64,000 nucleotides of DNA from Sorghum bicolor (GCF_000003195.3 NC_012875.2:32716314-32780313), one strand, 5' to 3'; shown: positions 20,293 to 32,378, numbered from the stretch's first letter. Made by a program: numbers and translations. The notes: generated by a model not told the origin, from the letters alone.

Positions 20293-21573
20293 CAATATCA
20301 TATAGAGCCTGCAGATGTACAGTGGATTGAGCACTCTCTACCAAAGAAGATGGGAGACCCTAGAAGACCTGTCATTTCTATCTCCATAGGATGCCACAGC
20401 TTTCTAGAGGCTATCTGTGACTTCAGCACAAGTGTCAACATCATGGCCAAGGTAATTTATGAGAAAATATTAAATGATCCCTTGTTGTACACAAATATGC
20501 GTTGGCAGCTTGCAGATCAGTCCATCTGCTACCCTGAGGGAGTACTAGAAGAAGTTGTCATTAGAGTGGGGCAATCATATGTCCCAGTTGACTTCGTGGT
20601 TATGGAGACAGGAGTAGATGAGAAGGCACCCATCATTTTGGGTAGACCGTTCTTGTGCATGACAAAAGCCATCATCTATGCGGAGTATGCCAAGATTGTC
20701 CTATCCATCAAGGACAAGAAGGAGAGATTCACATTCAAGAACCGCGTCCTGAAAGCTCCTGCAGCACTGAAGCAATTCTATCAACAAGAAGAGCAAGAAC
20801 AGCAATCAATACCGAAGAAGAAGAACAATAGACATAACAGAAGATGGAGGAGGACCAAGCATGCACCTATAGAGACAACTCAATTGATCACCGCTCTCAA
20901 CACAGAGAATAATCATATGCTACCCAAGCCATTTCCAATCAAGAGAGGCGATCTAGGAGTTCCAATTATTGAATGCATAATCAAAAACACCACATTTCCT
21001 CACACCATCTGTGACACTGGATCAGGCTACAACGTAATGTCAAAACAGGTATATGATGAGTTATTTGATTTACCTTTATATCCAACATATATTCAGTTGC
21101 AGATGGCGGATCAATCACTAAGGTTCCCTGAAGGAGTAGTCAAGGATGTCATGGTAAGGATTCAAGGACAATATATACCTGCAGATTTTCTAGTTCTTAA
21201 CATGCAGGGCGACGATGATTCCCCGATCCTCTTGGAAAGACCGTTCCTCTACATAGCCAAAGCCAACATCTACATCAGATCAGGGCATATCCACTTCAAC
21301 CTACTTGCCAGAAAGGTACGCTGTCAATTTAAAACACTAGTTAACCATGAGCAGATCAGGAAGCAACGCAATAGGAGAAGACGCCAAGCCCGCTGTCAGG
21401 CTGCCCAATCTCACTGCGGATGGGAAGACTTTCCTAGCAAGATTGTGAAATATGAAGATCGCTTCACGGAGCAAGAAGAGAACATGCAAGCACCCCGATG
21501 GAGTGAGTGGGCTAAAGAAGCTGGAAGGATGGACCGAATTGCTAAGAAAGAGAAAGAGGAAATCTTAGCCTAA
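20293..21573 (+). CDS. Element C protein with two tandem retropepsin-like domains
   Basis: The frame is open from the MITE edge; the first ATG is at 20350. Domain 1 (about residues 1-125 from that ATG) has ICDFSTSVNIMAK, LADQSICYPEG and PIILGRPFL. Domain 2 (about residues 195-320) has ICDTGSGYNVMSK, MADQSLRFPEG and PILLERPFL. Both are Athila-type protease domains in the same order of motifs, so the region is a tandem duplication. Domain 2 keeps the canonical Asp-Thr-Gly; domain 1 has Asp-Phe-Ser. A basic linker (KKKNNRHNRRWRRTK) separates them and a charged tail ends at 21573. No RT follows. The protein would be the downstream part of a Gag-protease polyprotein. Confidence 0.82.
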   Translation, partial: QYHIEPADVQWIEHSLPKKMGDPRRPVISISIGCHSFLEAICDFSTSVNIMAKVIYEKILNDPLLYTNMRWQLADQSICYPEGVLEEVVIRVGQSYVPVDFVVMETGVDEKAPIILGRPFLCMTKAIIYAEYAKIVLSIKDKKERFTFKNRVLKAPAALKQFYQQEEQEQQSIPKKKNNRHNRRWRRTKHAPIETTQLITALNTENNHMLPKPFPIKRGDLGVPIIECIIKNTTFPHTICDTGSGYNVMSKQVYDELFDLPLYPTYIQLQMADQSLRFPEGVVKDVMVRIQGQYIPADFLVLNMQGDDDSPILLERPFLYIAKANIYIRSGHIHFNLLARKVRCQFKTLVNHEQIRKQRNRRRRQARCQAAQSHCGWEDFPSKIVKYEDRFTEQEENMQAPRWSEWAKEAGRMDRIAKKEKEEILA

Positions 21574-23042
21574 TTAGAAGCATGGGAGAAGGAGAACAGA
21601 AATGAAGAGTTGTAGCTAGAGAAGGAATAAGTAAAAGAGATAGAATTGAGATGGAAGGAAGACGCACGTGACGCATCACCACAAGATGGGGAGTTGACTG
21701 AGGTTACCTCAGAAAATGAACCCTCTGAGTAAGTGCTCTCCTCTATCTAAGTCTTGTCGGTAGACTTTAAATTCCATACCCTAGCCATAAGGTCAGAATG
21801 GTAGTTATCTAGTTAAGTTAGCATGCATTAGTAATTTTGCTTTAATACATTTAGTAGCATATTTATTTCTCTTGGCATATTAATACAAAATATAAACAAA
21901 TATTTACTGATTTAATTACTGCATCATAAATACCAAAGCCCCATGTGAATAAACTATTGGTAACCCCTTAGGAATATTTACTGTGGTGGCATATAAAAAA
22001 ATAAAATAAAATAAAATAAATAGCATTCATATTTATTTTATGCATCATAAATAGAAAATTCAAAAAGAAGAGAAAAGTAAAATCTTGCTAAATCAGACAA
22101 CATTAAAATTAGCTCATAAGAATAATCAATTGCTCATTGGCTGACCGCTAACCCATTATTAAATTCAAGCCTCGAGTTTTGGTTTTCTTGTTGGAGTATG
22201 ACTATGCAGGAATAACATCATAGCAAGGAAAGAGTCTATCAGTGGCACCCACCGGGTTCGCTACTGGCTAGCTCGCTCTGAAGGACATCTACATCAAGTA
22301 TTGCAAACATCCAGCTTGGGGGAGGAGCATCCCCTAGTTATCAGGTAATTATACCTAAGCGATTATCGAGTCTACATAGTTATAAAAATACCAAAAATAT
22401 GTGAGCACATGAAGGTCCACAAGTCATAGTCTTTTTGTGAGTTTATAATTAGTTAATTGTTACATTCTTTTTAGAGTCAGTCTAAACTAGAACTAAATAA
22501 AAATTGATGAACATTAAAAATTTTGTCTTGGAAATGATGAATAGTTGCTCTATTCTTTACAAGTACCTAAATTCCAACGTTAGATTTTCTCGAGTTTTGG
22601 ACATTACTATTCTAATTTGAAGATTTACTCTGAACCTGCAACTTGTGGAGGCATAAGTTTGAGCTAAGTCTAGGTAGTTGGTTGATATGATCATTGAAAG
22701 TTTGAGTTGCTATTTATCTTATTCCTAGCATTACTAAGTTCTGGAGATTTATTCTGAAAACCAAAAATCCTACATGATGAGCCCTTGTATGGCAAAGTAA
22801 ATTCCTACCAAAGCCATATATAATACACATTTAGAGTTAGAAAAACTTTTCCACGTTTATGCTGCTTGCTTTGCATTGAGTTTAGTCAACCTTTCTAGTA
22901 TATCCTACGAGAGTCTTGTCATGCTTTTAAAACCAAGATCACGTACACACTCTAGTTCATATATGCATTATTCCCACACTAGGAGTAATCGCAATCATTT
23001 CCATTTCATGTTCATCAATCATGTTTTTCTCCTACACTGGGA
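21574..23042 (+). other. Element C 3' non-coding region, left of the D insertion
   Basis: AT-rich with no RT or integrase homology. It contains an (aaaat)n-like run near 22000-22020. The start encodes a degenerate charged continuation of the upstream ORF. The rest of this region resumes at 32288. Confidence 0.7.
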
Positions 23043-23047
23043 GTAAA

Positions 23048-24543
23048 TGTTGACACTAGCTAACAACACTTAGGTACTAGGTTGTCATCCCCAGCATGGT
23101 GCCAGAGTGTACAAAGGTATTTATAAATGTAAAGGCTTCCTAGAAAATAATCTATTCTATCCGCAAGCGCACAGATAAAACACCTCATTGTAGCATTTCA
23201 CCAGGATAAGTATTTCAGGTATCGTTATTTATAATTTTGCTTAAGAGAACAAAAGAGATGAAATTAAATTAAGGACAAAATCTATCAAGGCATAGACTAG
23301 AGATAAACTTGCAAGACATGATTACTAATGAGAAACTCGTCACACAGTCACTTACTTTAGCAGGGGGTAAACCATAAATATAATGATAATGAATTATAAG
23401 TTCAAGGGATAAATAACACAGCGATTAGAAAATAGACTACTCCTCATATATGTAGGTGATGTCGGATTAGCTAGAGAATAGATTCTAAGTTATCTACTAA
23501 CTACTAAGTCATAATCTACTCTAGTTATCTACAAGATCATATATAGCATAAAAGATTCTTCATTCATGTATAAGGAACATTGATAAAGTAAATCAGAGCA
23601 TCACAAGACTTACTCCACAATACCGATTCTGCCTGTCCTATCAACGGAGGGTGGACTATATAAGAATCAACGAAGCTGTCACTATCGCGAACTACCACAC
23701 AACCCGGCCAATAGGATACATTTGCAGATAAATAACATCTAAGCACCACGCTCACATGTGATCTATCACCTAACTCCCTCGCGTCAAGAGCTAAACGCTT
23801 TGCAAACTTATACATAAACTCATTATCAATCATAACTATATCAAATATAGAACTAGAGCAAACTAAGAACATAATAATTAGAGACATAGTGCAATTAGAA
23901 CAAAGAATTCGAGAAAGATATGAATACTACCAATCTTTATTACCGAAGATCCGAATCCAGAGCGTAGTGCTCTACTTCTCTAATTGCTATCTAATCAAAC
24001 CTCTAAACTTGAAGGATTAGGGAGTAGCTAATTCTAATTCTTTGTGGGAGAGAAGCTCTAAACCCTAACTTTGATGGCTACCTCTGAATAATGATTTCTT
24101 CTCTTCCTCTCTCTCCTCCAGGGGGAGAGGCCTTGGTTTTATAGTCCTTTCAAGTGAATTTGGGCCGTCAGATCAAACTGACATTGATTGTATGGTTTAG
24201 ATTGATCCTTTAGGTCGGTGGAGCATTGTCCCGAGAGAGAGTCCCGATCCAACTCCTGGCCAGGGCGGGCGCCCTGCCCCGAGCCTGTTCGGTCTCCGCT
24301 TCCTTCCCGTGGCTTCTGGAGTCTTCTAGATTGAGGAAAATTGCGCGGCACGTAATTATCTCGTTGTAAACATGACATGTGGGCCTTCTCTCCATATCCT
24401 CTAATAACCCCCTGCAAAAATAGATAAACACCAAAGCTCGTGGAATTCTGTCAGATAAAACCCTAATTCTAGATGTTTGTTTTATATTGATCCTTTTCTA
24501 TGTTTATTTGATTATTAATTTTAGTACTTAAGGACCATCAACA
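23048..24543 (-). repeat. Element D 3' LTR
   Basis: 1496 bp, with a single GGGCGCCC (24267-24274) and a minus-strand TATAAAA at 24137-24143. It is 23 bp shorter than the other LTR, mostly through loss of one palindrome unit. Confidence 0.93.
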
Positions 24544-24558
24544 AACTCCCCCAAGCTT
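24544..24558 (-). other. Element D polypurine tract
   Basis: On the minus strand AAGCTTGGGGGAGTT directly precedes the 3' LTR. The context ggacgagcaaagggta is nearly the same as in B and C. Confidence 0.8.
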
Positions 24559-25101
24559 ACCCTTTGCTCGTCCCTGAGCAAACAGCTAAACTCAGATGGA
24601 TCAGGAGTTGCTTTGATGTTTTCTTTCCTGACAGGCACACATGCTTTTATAAAAATTCTTCCAAATTAGAGTGAAGTGTTATGGAGCTTAGTACCTGCAC
24701 TTAAGTTTTAAGTAATCGAAAGACAAAATAATTAAGTCAAGCACTATTCCTCCTGTCTATACTTTACCTTTGTTCTAGAGTTTTTCATAAGTTTTCAAAA
24801 TAAAACTTAGAGTTCCCAGCAATGATTCTCTCAAGTCTCTCTGTATTTGTGGATCCTTACCAAAATGTCACTTACCTATAGCTAATGGAATATTTAAGTG
24901 GAGCTCATAGGAGTGAAAAACAGCTCATACATGTGTTGTCTAATCGAGCCATGGATCCAAAGGAACTCAGCATATAATTAAATCAAGATATGCATGTGTG
25001 GTGGAGTAAATGGTAAAAACGTGTAAGTGGTAATAAAGCTTACTTCTCATTGCTCCTTATATTGCTATCTCTCCTCTTCTTTGATCTTTGCTTTGGGAGA
25101 A

Positions 25102-25327
25102 CATGGGCTATCTTTTTCTCTCTTTTTTTCAGATGGGTAGTAGACACCCCTAATTCTATTGTCGGACACTTGTCCATTTTTTCCGCTCAAGTGGGCATCT
25201 TTGTACCCCTAATTCTACTCCGGACACTTGTCCATTTTTACCTCTCGTCTCACTCTTTTTCTTTCTTTTTCGAGGTTCCGGGCACTTGCCCCTTTTTATT
25301 TCCTCGTATATTTTTGCATAACCCATG
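25102..25327 (-). other. Conserved multi-stem block, copy in element D
   Basis: The outer arms on the plus strand are CATGGGCTAT (25102-25111) and ATAACCCATG (25318-25327), pairing through one G-U. Inside, CGAGG (25271-25275) and CCTCG (25302-25306) enclose GGGCA-CT-TGCCC (25280-25291). The invariant GGACA-CT-TGTCC occurs twice (25164-25175 and 25222-25233). GCTCA-AG-TGGGC is at 25185-25196, and a GGGTA/TGCCC hairpin is present on the sense strand. The central module is duplicated relative to B and C. Confidence 0.72.
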
Positions 25328-26066
25328 CCTCTTCTGCATTGAATCTTTTTAGAGAGAGAGAATAACAATATTTGGGACAGTGAGTGATAATATTTTTAGC
25401 AATTTTAATAAATGGTGATGGATGGTGTAGTAGATGTGTGCAAGTGAATATCTTAATTTAACCACATGAAAAGCTCCTAAGGGTCTACACAGCTCGATCA
25501 AACTCAATGTGAATATAAGTAAAAGATATTATAGCAAGTATGGCTGTGGTAGGTAGTTTGTAATGCTAGGAACTCATCATGTGATTTGTAAGTTTCCAAA
25601 ATAAATCTCTAGAACTTAGTGTAGTAGGAACAAGATAAACAGCAGCTCAAACTTTATATCATGCCTTTCTCTTACCTAGACTTTAGTTTTATCCTTCTCA
25701 AAGATAGTAATTTTAGTTTTAATAATTCCTGGAAGAAATCTAATATAAAAGCTAGGTACTTGAAAGTAAGCAAACAGAGCAACTATTCATCATTTCCATC
25801 ATGCATCTTTTTGGTCTTTTATTTTTCTAGAGATTACACTTAGCAGAAAGCACACTTATCTACACACTCTTTTTATTTTGTTTTCATGTTTATAGAATGC
25901 AGTAAATTAAAGCAAGAAAATATTTATTGGGTTTTCTAAATTTTTCTCTTTAAGATAAAATACTAAAACAGAAAAGAATAAATAAGAAGAGCAAATAAAA
26001 ACTTACTTGATAAATTGGGGAGGAACTCCCCCAAGCTGGATGTTGCTGTCAGTCTTACCCGATGTT

Positions 26067-27637
26067 CTAGAACCGCATCATGGTTGTAATGTTATCGTTC
26101 ATTGTTGTTGTATCTTGTCTCAGCTCTTGTACTGCAGCGGCATGGTCCTGGTTCCATTTTTATTGCTCTTCCAGGAGTCGTCCATGTTCTGCTTGCGTGT
26201 TCTAGATGTCGAGGAGAGTGTTGTCGGTACGGGTGAAGAAAGCACCTGCCTCTTGGTAGTAGTCATTCGTGAAAGCGTAGGAGGCATCGGAGTATCGTCC
26301 TGCATCAAATTGGGGCGGAGGTCTGGATCCTGAAGTTCCATATGGATTAGTGGAGTACCTACCTGTATGCAAAGGCGGGTTTGTCCACTGGTGATCTTGG
26401 CTCTCCGGCCATGTCTCCTGTGTTGGCTCTTGTGGTTGCGCATGTCAAACCCATGGGTCTCGAAGGACTCGGGGGTTGTAGTCGCTATAATGCAGGTGCG
26501 CTGCTTCTTCTGGTCCGGGATCAGCTCCATACCAGGTGCGTTCTTGATGGGTGGTTATCCTTTCAGATGCCACTCGCTGTGGAGCTCTCTGGTTCACTGG
26601 TGTTGCTGCAATCTCAATCAAAAAATTTTGAACAACGTAGAGGCCAAGATTCGGGTTAGGTAACCGAATCTTGCCTTTATCATCATATAGCATATACATT
26701 ATATTCCCCTCTTTCTTTAACATCCGAGCTTGTCTAAATGTGTCATAGCCATGATAAATTCTTAACTCATTTATGAAGTCCAATGACGAGTTTTCTAGTA
26801 AATGAAGGTTAGAGGCTAGACGAGTGATAAGTAAAGTACATCCTACTGGTCCCTGAAGACTAGGTATACTAAGCCAATGAGAAACTAAAAGTGTAACAGG
26901 TGAAGTGGGTACTTTATTAATAGCAGCATATAAAAGTTGCAAATCTCCTACTCTTACTTTCCTAATATCATCATGATAGAAAAGATTGTACCCAAGCCAT
27001 TTGTGGAACATCCTAAGAGTGGGGTGTTCCATGTCATTGGTTCGGGCTTGACTATAAAAATTATCTCTAGATATTTCTCTCCAAAACTGGTGTCTCTCAA
27101 AATTAGGTAAGTCGGAGTCAATGTTTAGCATGCATTTTGAAGAGAAACCAAGATGGTCGCTCAGCTCTCTCCAAGACAACATAATTTCTTGTTTGAACAT
27201 CCGAAAAACAATTCCCCCTCATAGTATTGTAAAGTGCAAAGAAATTCGAGGGTGAGAAGACGAGAACCTAGCTCAGTTATATTCCAAAAATTTGTCCAAC
27301 CTATCATCTGGAAAATTAAGTCGAATTCAGTGTCCATACATGTTTCTTGTAGTAAGATTGGATCAAGAGTAGGGGTGTGAATGAAATCTTTGTTCTTCAG
27401 TTGCTCATAGACTTCCTTCTCCCTTCGGGTCTTTAGTCCAAGGTCTCCTATCTTGAGAAGGACCTTGACTTGCTGACCGGATGAAGATGACGGAGCTTGT
27501 GTAGGCATTGGGTCGACGCTCATCTCTGACGGGTGTGAGGAGTGTCGGGATGAACTCCTTGTACCAATGTTCTTGAGAGCCTTCCCTGCGTTCTTCACCT
27601 TCTTAAACATCCTGTAAACAAAACTTGGCAAAAACAC
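26067..27637 (-). pseudogene. Element D accessory ORF: putative plant transposon protein domain, degenerate
   Basis: A downstream ATG at 27610 (FKKVKNAGKALKNIG) directly follows tttgtttacag, a good splice acceptor, so the start may lie after a 5' UTR intron; an upstream in-frame ATG is at 27637. The translated pieces (GWTNFWNITELGSRLLTLEF, LSWRELSDHLGF, RMFHKWLGYNLF, LLYAAINK, VSHWLSIPSLQGPVGCTLLI) follow the order of the plant 'putative transposon protein' domain often found downstream of pol in Athila-like elements. A frame change lies near 27205. In-frame stops occur at 26445-26447 and twice more before the end at 26067. The Gln/Pro-rich tail is followed by a short coiled coil. Function in the element is not known. 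Confidence 0.75.
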
Positions 27638-27952
27638 AACTAGTGGAAAATGTGAGAGAAAATGTTAGCGGTCAGCTGTCCGGAATGTTAGTAGTCCAGG
27701 GGTTAGTCGTTCAAGACAAGTTTCTATTTTGGCAGAACCTCCCCCTAAACAACTTTTACTTCCGCTTGGACTGCAGGATCACTACTTACTAGGTGAAACT
27801 CACTCTCTCACAAAAACTACCAACTTCTTTCCCACTCTTCTCTTTCTCTCTACTCTCTTCTCACTTCACTACAAGAGCTCCTTCTCTGGAAACTGAAATT
27901 TGTGTGGTTTTCTGGAGTGTTTGTGTGAAGAAGATGGAGGTAGATGGTGGCT

Positions 27953-28009
27953 ATTTATAGAAGGAAGAGGGGGCAGGGCGGGTGCCCTTTGTAGGTGGGT
28001 GGGCGCCCA
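27953..28009 (-). promoter_or_regulatory. Element D internal promoter
   Basis: The minus-strand TATAAAT at 27953-27959 lies upstream of the accessory ORF. It is preceded on the sense side by GGGCGCCC (28002-28009) and a one-base variant GGGTGCCC (27981-27988). The same combination occurs in element B before its accessory ORF and in the LTRs of both. Confidence 0.6.
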
Positions 28010-28495
28010 CCTTTGGTGCCCATCCTGGCTGCCCTTTCTCCACTATCTCCCTTGCTTAATCTTTAAGCCAAAGAATAATTCAATGGTGGTGGTTGGTCGG
28101 TGGAAAAGTGCTGGTTAGTGGAGATATGTTGGTGGATGAAATAATGTGATGGGATGTATGTGAGGTGTGGTGTATGACATGTGGGACCCAAGGAGTGTGG
28201 GTCATGCTTCTAGAAAATATATAATGCAGGAAAATCTATGAGAATTGAAACTTAGTTGAAATGATAATGAAAACTATTTTTGTGCCTTCACAATAATTAA
28301 TAAATATGGGTTGTTACACACCACAAATATTATTTATATGGGGCTTTTTATTATTATAATAATGATGCTATGATTAATGCAAGAATTAATTATGCAAGAA
28401 TTTAAATATGAGAAAATTAATAATGCGGATAAATACCGATTTACCTCCCGGTGAGGGTTTGGGATTTTTAGGTCCCCCAAGCTGGACCTCCAAAT

Positions 28496-30579
28496 TTTTT
28501 AATCTTCTGAGTTACCTTCCTCTGGAGATGGTGTCTCCAGTGGTTCTTCATGAACTTGATTCACTGTAGAGTCTCTCTCTGGTCTGGGTTTGAATGTGAA
28601 GTGTTCTTCTTGTCCATTTATGTTGAACTTGATTTCTCCTTTCCCGACATCAATGTGGGCATTGGCAGTGCTCAGAAATGGCCTTCCATGGATAATGGAC
28701 ACTTTTGAGTCAGGACTCATGTCCAGTACTACAAAGTCTACTAGCACCAGGAAATCTCTGATCTTGACTGGAATGTTTTCGGCGATACCCAACGGATGTC
28801 GAACCGATTGATCCGCTAGTTGTAGACACATAGATGTTGGTTCTAGGGTTGCATGCTCAAGCTTTTTGTAGACTGATGCTGGCATCACACTGACACTTGC
28901 TCTGAGATCACAAAGTGCATTGTTGAAGTGTTGGTTTCCGATCGAGCAATCAATAGTGGGGCATCCTGGATCCTTCTTCTTCCTTGGTGGTTTGTTGAGG
29001 ATGGCCGCACTACATTCTTCTGTCAGCTTGATAACCTCAGTGGTGGGCAGTGGTCTCTTCTTGTTAAGAATATCTCTGATGTACTTTGCATATGTAGGTA
29101 CCTGTATGGCATCCAGCAGAGGTATGTTGACATATAATTTCTGAATGACCTCTACAAACTTACCAAACTGCTCATCCGACTACAGTCCTCTGTTTCTTCT
29201 GGGAAATGGTAAATAGTTGGTGTCGTAAAAATCTTTCCTCCTTTTTCCAGTTCTTGGTGGTTGTTGCAGATCTTCTACTTCAGCTGGGCTTTCTTCTTCT
29301 ATCACTGTTGGTTGCACTGGTGCTGATGTTCTTTGTTTCTCTTTTGGGTATGGGGGATCTCTAGTGGCTTTGCCTCCTCTAGTAGTTATATTCTTTACCT
29401 GCTCAATGTTAGTAGCAACAGGCAGTGCAGCAGCTAGCTTCATTAATTTAAGCTCTACCCTTTTATTAAGAGTGTTTTGCTCATCAAAGGCAGTTAGTAG
29501 AAAATCCATTTTATTGTGTATATCTTTTAGAGATGATTCATTTGTATCTAGCCTTTGTTTAACTTCATCATTAATTTTGGTTTGTTGAGCAATTATCTCT
29601 TTTAATGAAAGTTGCTTGAAAGTATTACCTGAATTCATACCTTTGCTATTGGGTTGACTCGAAGTTGGTTGATATTTGTATGTTGTCTCAATGGCCCTTT
29701 GATGTTCTTTGAACTTGGCCCTCTGGTCAATCCAATGGAGCAAAATTTCCATCTTAGTTGATAATGTATTTACTTCTTCTGGTATTTCTTCAGTTTGATG
29801 ACATTGTTGAGCTTTATCTTGGAACCAGCTTTGGTTCTCTGCTATCTCATCCAAAAGTATCTCTGCTTTTCCAATTGTAAGCTCCAAGAATGATCCTTTA
29901 GCAGATGCATCTAGGCACTCACGAGCCTTCTGGGTTAATCCATGGTAAAAGGTCTGCATAAGTAACCATCTGGCCATTCCATGGTGAGGACAATCTGATA
30001 TGTATCCTTGAAAACGCTCCCATGCTTCTGAAATGGCTTCTGTCTTCTGCTGTTGGAAACTGACAATATTTCCTCTTAAGGCAGTTGTTTTGCCTATAGG
30101 GAAAAACTTTGATAGAAAGGCATCTGACAAGTTCGTCCAGTTGTTGATGTTATCTTGATGAGTGTAGAACCACTTCCTCGTTTTTCCTTTTAGTGAGAAT
30201 GGAAACAGGCGAAGTAGTATGACGTCTTTGTCAACTCCGTTGATGTGGATTGTGCTTCCAATCTCTAAGAAATTCTGCAAGTGTGCACTAGCATCTTCAT
30301 GTGCCTTTCCACTGAATTGTGTAGCTTGTACCAAATTGATGAGGCTTGACTTGAGCTCAAACTCGGGTATTCCTTCTTCTACTGCAAATCTTAGACCAGT
30401 TGGAATGTTCTCCAGACTTGGAGCAGAGAATTCTTGCAAGGTCTTCTATGCCATAGCTTCAGCAATTGGTAGCTAGCTTCTTCTTCTGTTGATTGCTTTG
30501 GTTCTGATGATGAAGAGTTGAATGTACCCAAAGTCAATCCTGATATACCCTGTATAAAAATATAAACATAGAAAAACAA
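28496..30579 (-). pseudogene. Element D gag and protease, broken
   Basis: The Gag core lies at about 30439-29180 on the minus strand (LVQATQFSGKAHEDASAHLQ, LRLFPFSLKGKTRKWFYTH, CPHHGMARWLLMQTFYHGL). It is followed by a linker and, in the same frame, by a protease domain (CDLRASVSVMPASVYKKL, LQLADQSVRHPLG, IIHGRPFL) ending at 28496. The catalytic motif reads Asp-Leu-Arg instead of Asp-Leu/Thr-Gly. A TAG at 29180-29182 separates gag from protease. Another TAG at 30446-30448 and a frame change just upstream break the N-terminus. No zinc knuckle is seen. Nothing resembling RT follows; 28495-28010 is non-coding. Confidence 0.87.
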
Positions 30580-30737
30580 CAGGGTGAACGTGCCAAAGCA
30601 GAGGTGCCTTGTTATGATTTCTCACTTAGTAGCTGTTTTATGCAATTATTTCTCTATAGTCTAGTCTAATATTTTATGTGAATAACCTTGACTGATTTCC
30701 TGACTTTCCTTACCGTTCCTATATATTACCCTTTTGT

Positions 30738-30755
30738 TCCCCGGCAACGGCGCCA
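30738..30755 (-). other. Element D primer binding site (tRNA-Asp type)
   Basis: The minus-strand sequence is identical to the site in B (TGGCGCCGTTGCCGGGGA), 8 bp after the 5' LTR. Confidence 0.9.
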
Positions 30756-30763
30756 GAAATGCT

Positions 30764-32282
30764 TGTTGACACTAGCTAACACCACTAAGATACTAGGTTG
30801 TCATCTCCAGCATGGTGCCAGAGTGTACAAAGGTATTTATAAATGTAAAGGCTCCCTAGAAAATAATCTATTCTATCCACAAGCACACAGATAAAACACC
30901 TCATTGTAGCATTTCACCAGGATAAGTATTCCAGGTATCGTTATTTATAATTTTGCTTAAGAGAACAAAAGAGATGAAATTAAATTAAGGACAAAATCTA
31001 TCAAGGCATAGACTAGAGATAAACTTGCAAGACATGATTACTAATGAGAAACTCGTCACACAGTCACTTACTTTAGCAGGGGGTAAACCATAAATATAAT
31101 GATAATGAATTATAAGTTCAAGGGATAAATAACACAGCGATTAGAAAATAGACTACTCCTCATATATGTAGGTGATGTTGGATTGGCTAGAGAATGGATT
31201 CTAAGTTATCTACTAACTACTAAGTCATAATATACTCTAGTTATCTACAAGATCATATATAGCATAAAAGATTCTTCATTCATGTATAAGGAACATTGAT
31301 AAAGTAAATCAGAGCATCGCAAGACTTACTCCACAATACTGGTTCTGCCTGTCCTATCAACAGAGGGTGGATTATATAAGAATCAACGAAGCTGTCACTA
31401 TCGCGAACTACCACACAACCCAGCCAATAGGATACATTTGCAGATAAATAACATCTAAGCACCACGCTCACATGTGATCTATCACCTAACTCCCTCGCGT
31501 CAAGAGCTAAGCGCTTTGCAAACTTATACATAAACTCATTATCAATCATAACTATATCAAATATAGAACTAGAGCAAACTAAGAACATAATAATTAGAGA
31601 CATAGTGCAATTAGAACAAAGAATTAGAGAAATATATGAATAATACCAATCTTTATTACCGAAGATCCGAATCCAGAGCGTAGTGCTCTACTTCTCTAAT
31701 TGCTATCTAATCAAACCTCTAAACTTGAAGGATTAGGGAGTAGCTAATTCTAATTCTCTGTGGGAGAGAAGCTCTAAACCCTAACTTTGATGGCTACCTC
31801 TGAATAATGATTTCTTCTCTTCCTCTCTCTCCTCCAGGGGGGAGAGGCCTTGGTTTTATAGTCCTTTCAAGTGAATTTGGGCCGTCAGATCAAACCGACA
31901 TTGATTGTATGGTTTAGATTGATCCTTTAGGTCGGTGGAGCATTGTCCCGAGAGAGAGTCCCGATCCAACTCCTGGCCAGGGCGGGCGCCCAAGGGGGGT
32001 GGGCGGGCGCCCTGCCCCCGAGCCCGTTCGGTCTCCGCTTCCTTCCCGTGGCTTCTGGAGTCTTCTAGATTGAGGAAAATTGCGTGGCACGTAATTATCT
32101 CGTTGTAAACATGACATGTGGGCCTTCTCTCCATATTCTCTGATAACCCTCTGCAGAAATAGATAAACACCAAAGCTCGTGGAATTCTGTCAAATAAAAC
32201 CCTAATTCTAGATGTTTGTTTTATATTGATCCTTTTCTATGTTTATTTGATTATTAATTTTAGTACTTAAGGACCATCAAAA
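30764..32282 (-). repeat. Element D 5' LTR
   Basis: 1519 bp, with two GGGCGCCC palindromes (31984-31991 and 32005-32012). The terminal bases are aaaa where the other copy has aaca, one mutation at the outer end. The gtaaa duplication follows. Confidence 0.93.
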
Positions 32283-32378
32283 GTAAACACCAACAATCAC
32301 CCTATAGGATAACCATTGACTTTAATGTTCTAAGTTTTTAGTATTACCTCTCTGATTATTTATTGTATTGAAAGGATA

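Larger units (their letters stand above)
23048..32282 (-). mobile_element. Element D: non-autonomous Athila-type element with gag-protease and an accessory ORF, inserted in C
   Basis: It lies on the minus strand. LTRs are at 30764-32282 (5') and 23048-24543 (3'), flanked by gtaaa (23043-23047 and 32283-32287). In sense order: LTR, tRNA-Asp primer site, gag, protease, an internal TATA promoter, a plant-transposon-type ORF, the structured block, polypurine tract, LTR. No RT, RNase H or integrase. The U3 part of its LTR is clearly related to that of element B (both carry agaattccacgag, gcagggggttat and the GGGCGCCC motif), which makes B-like elements plausible helpers. Confidence 0.93.

Noticed and set aside
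23564..23887. ORF of 107 aa present in both LTRs of element D
   Set aside because: Lies wholly inside the LTR, appears twice only because LTRs are duplicated, and has no domain. A loosely similar reading in the LTR of C reflects LTR homology.
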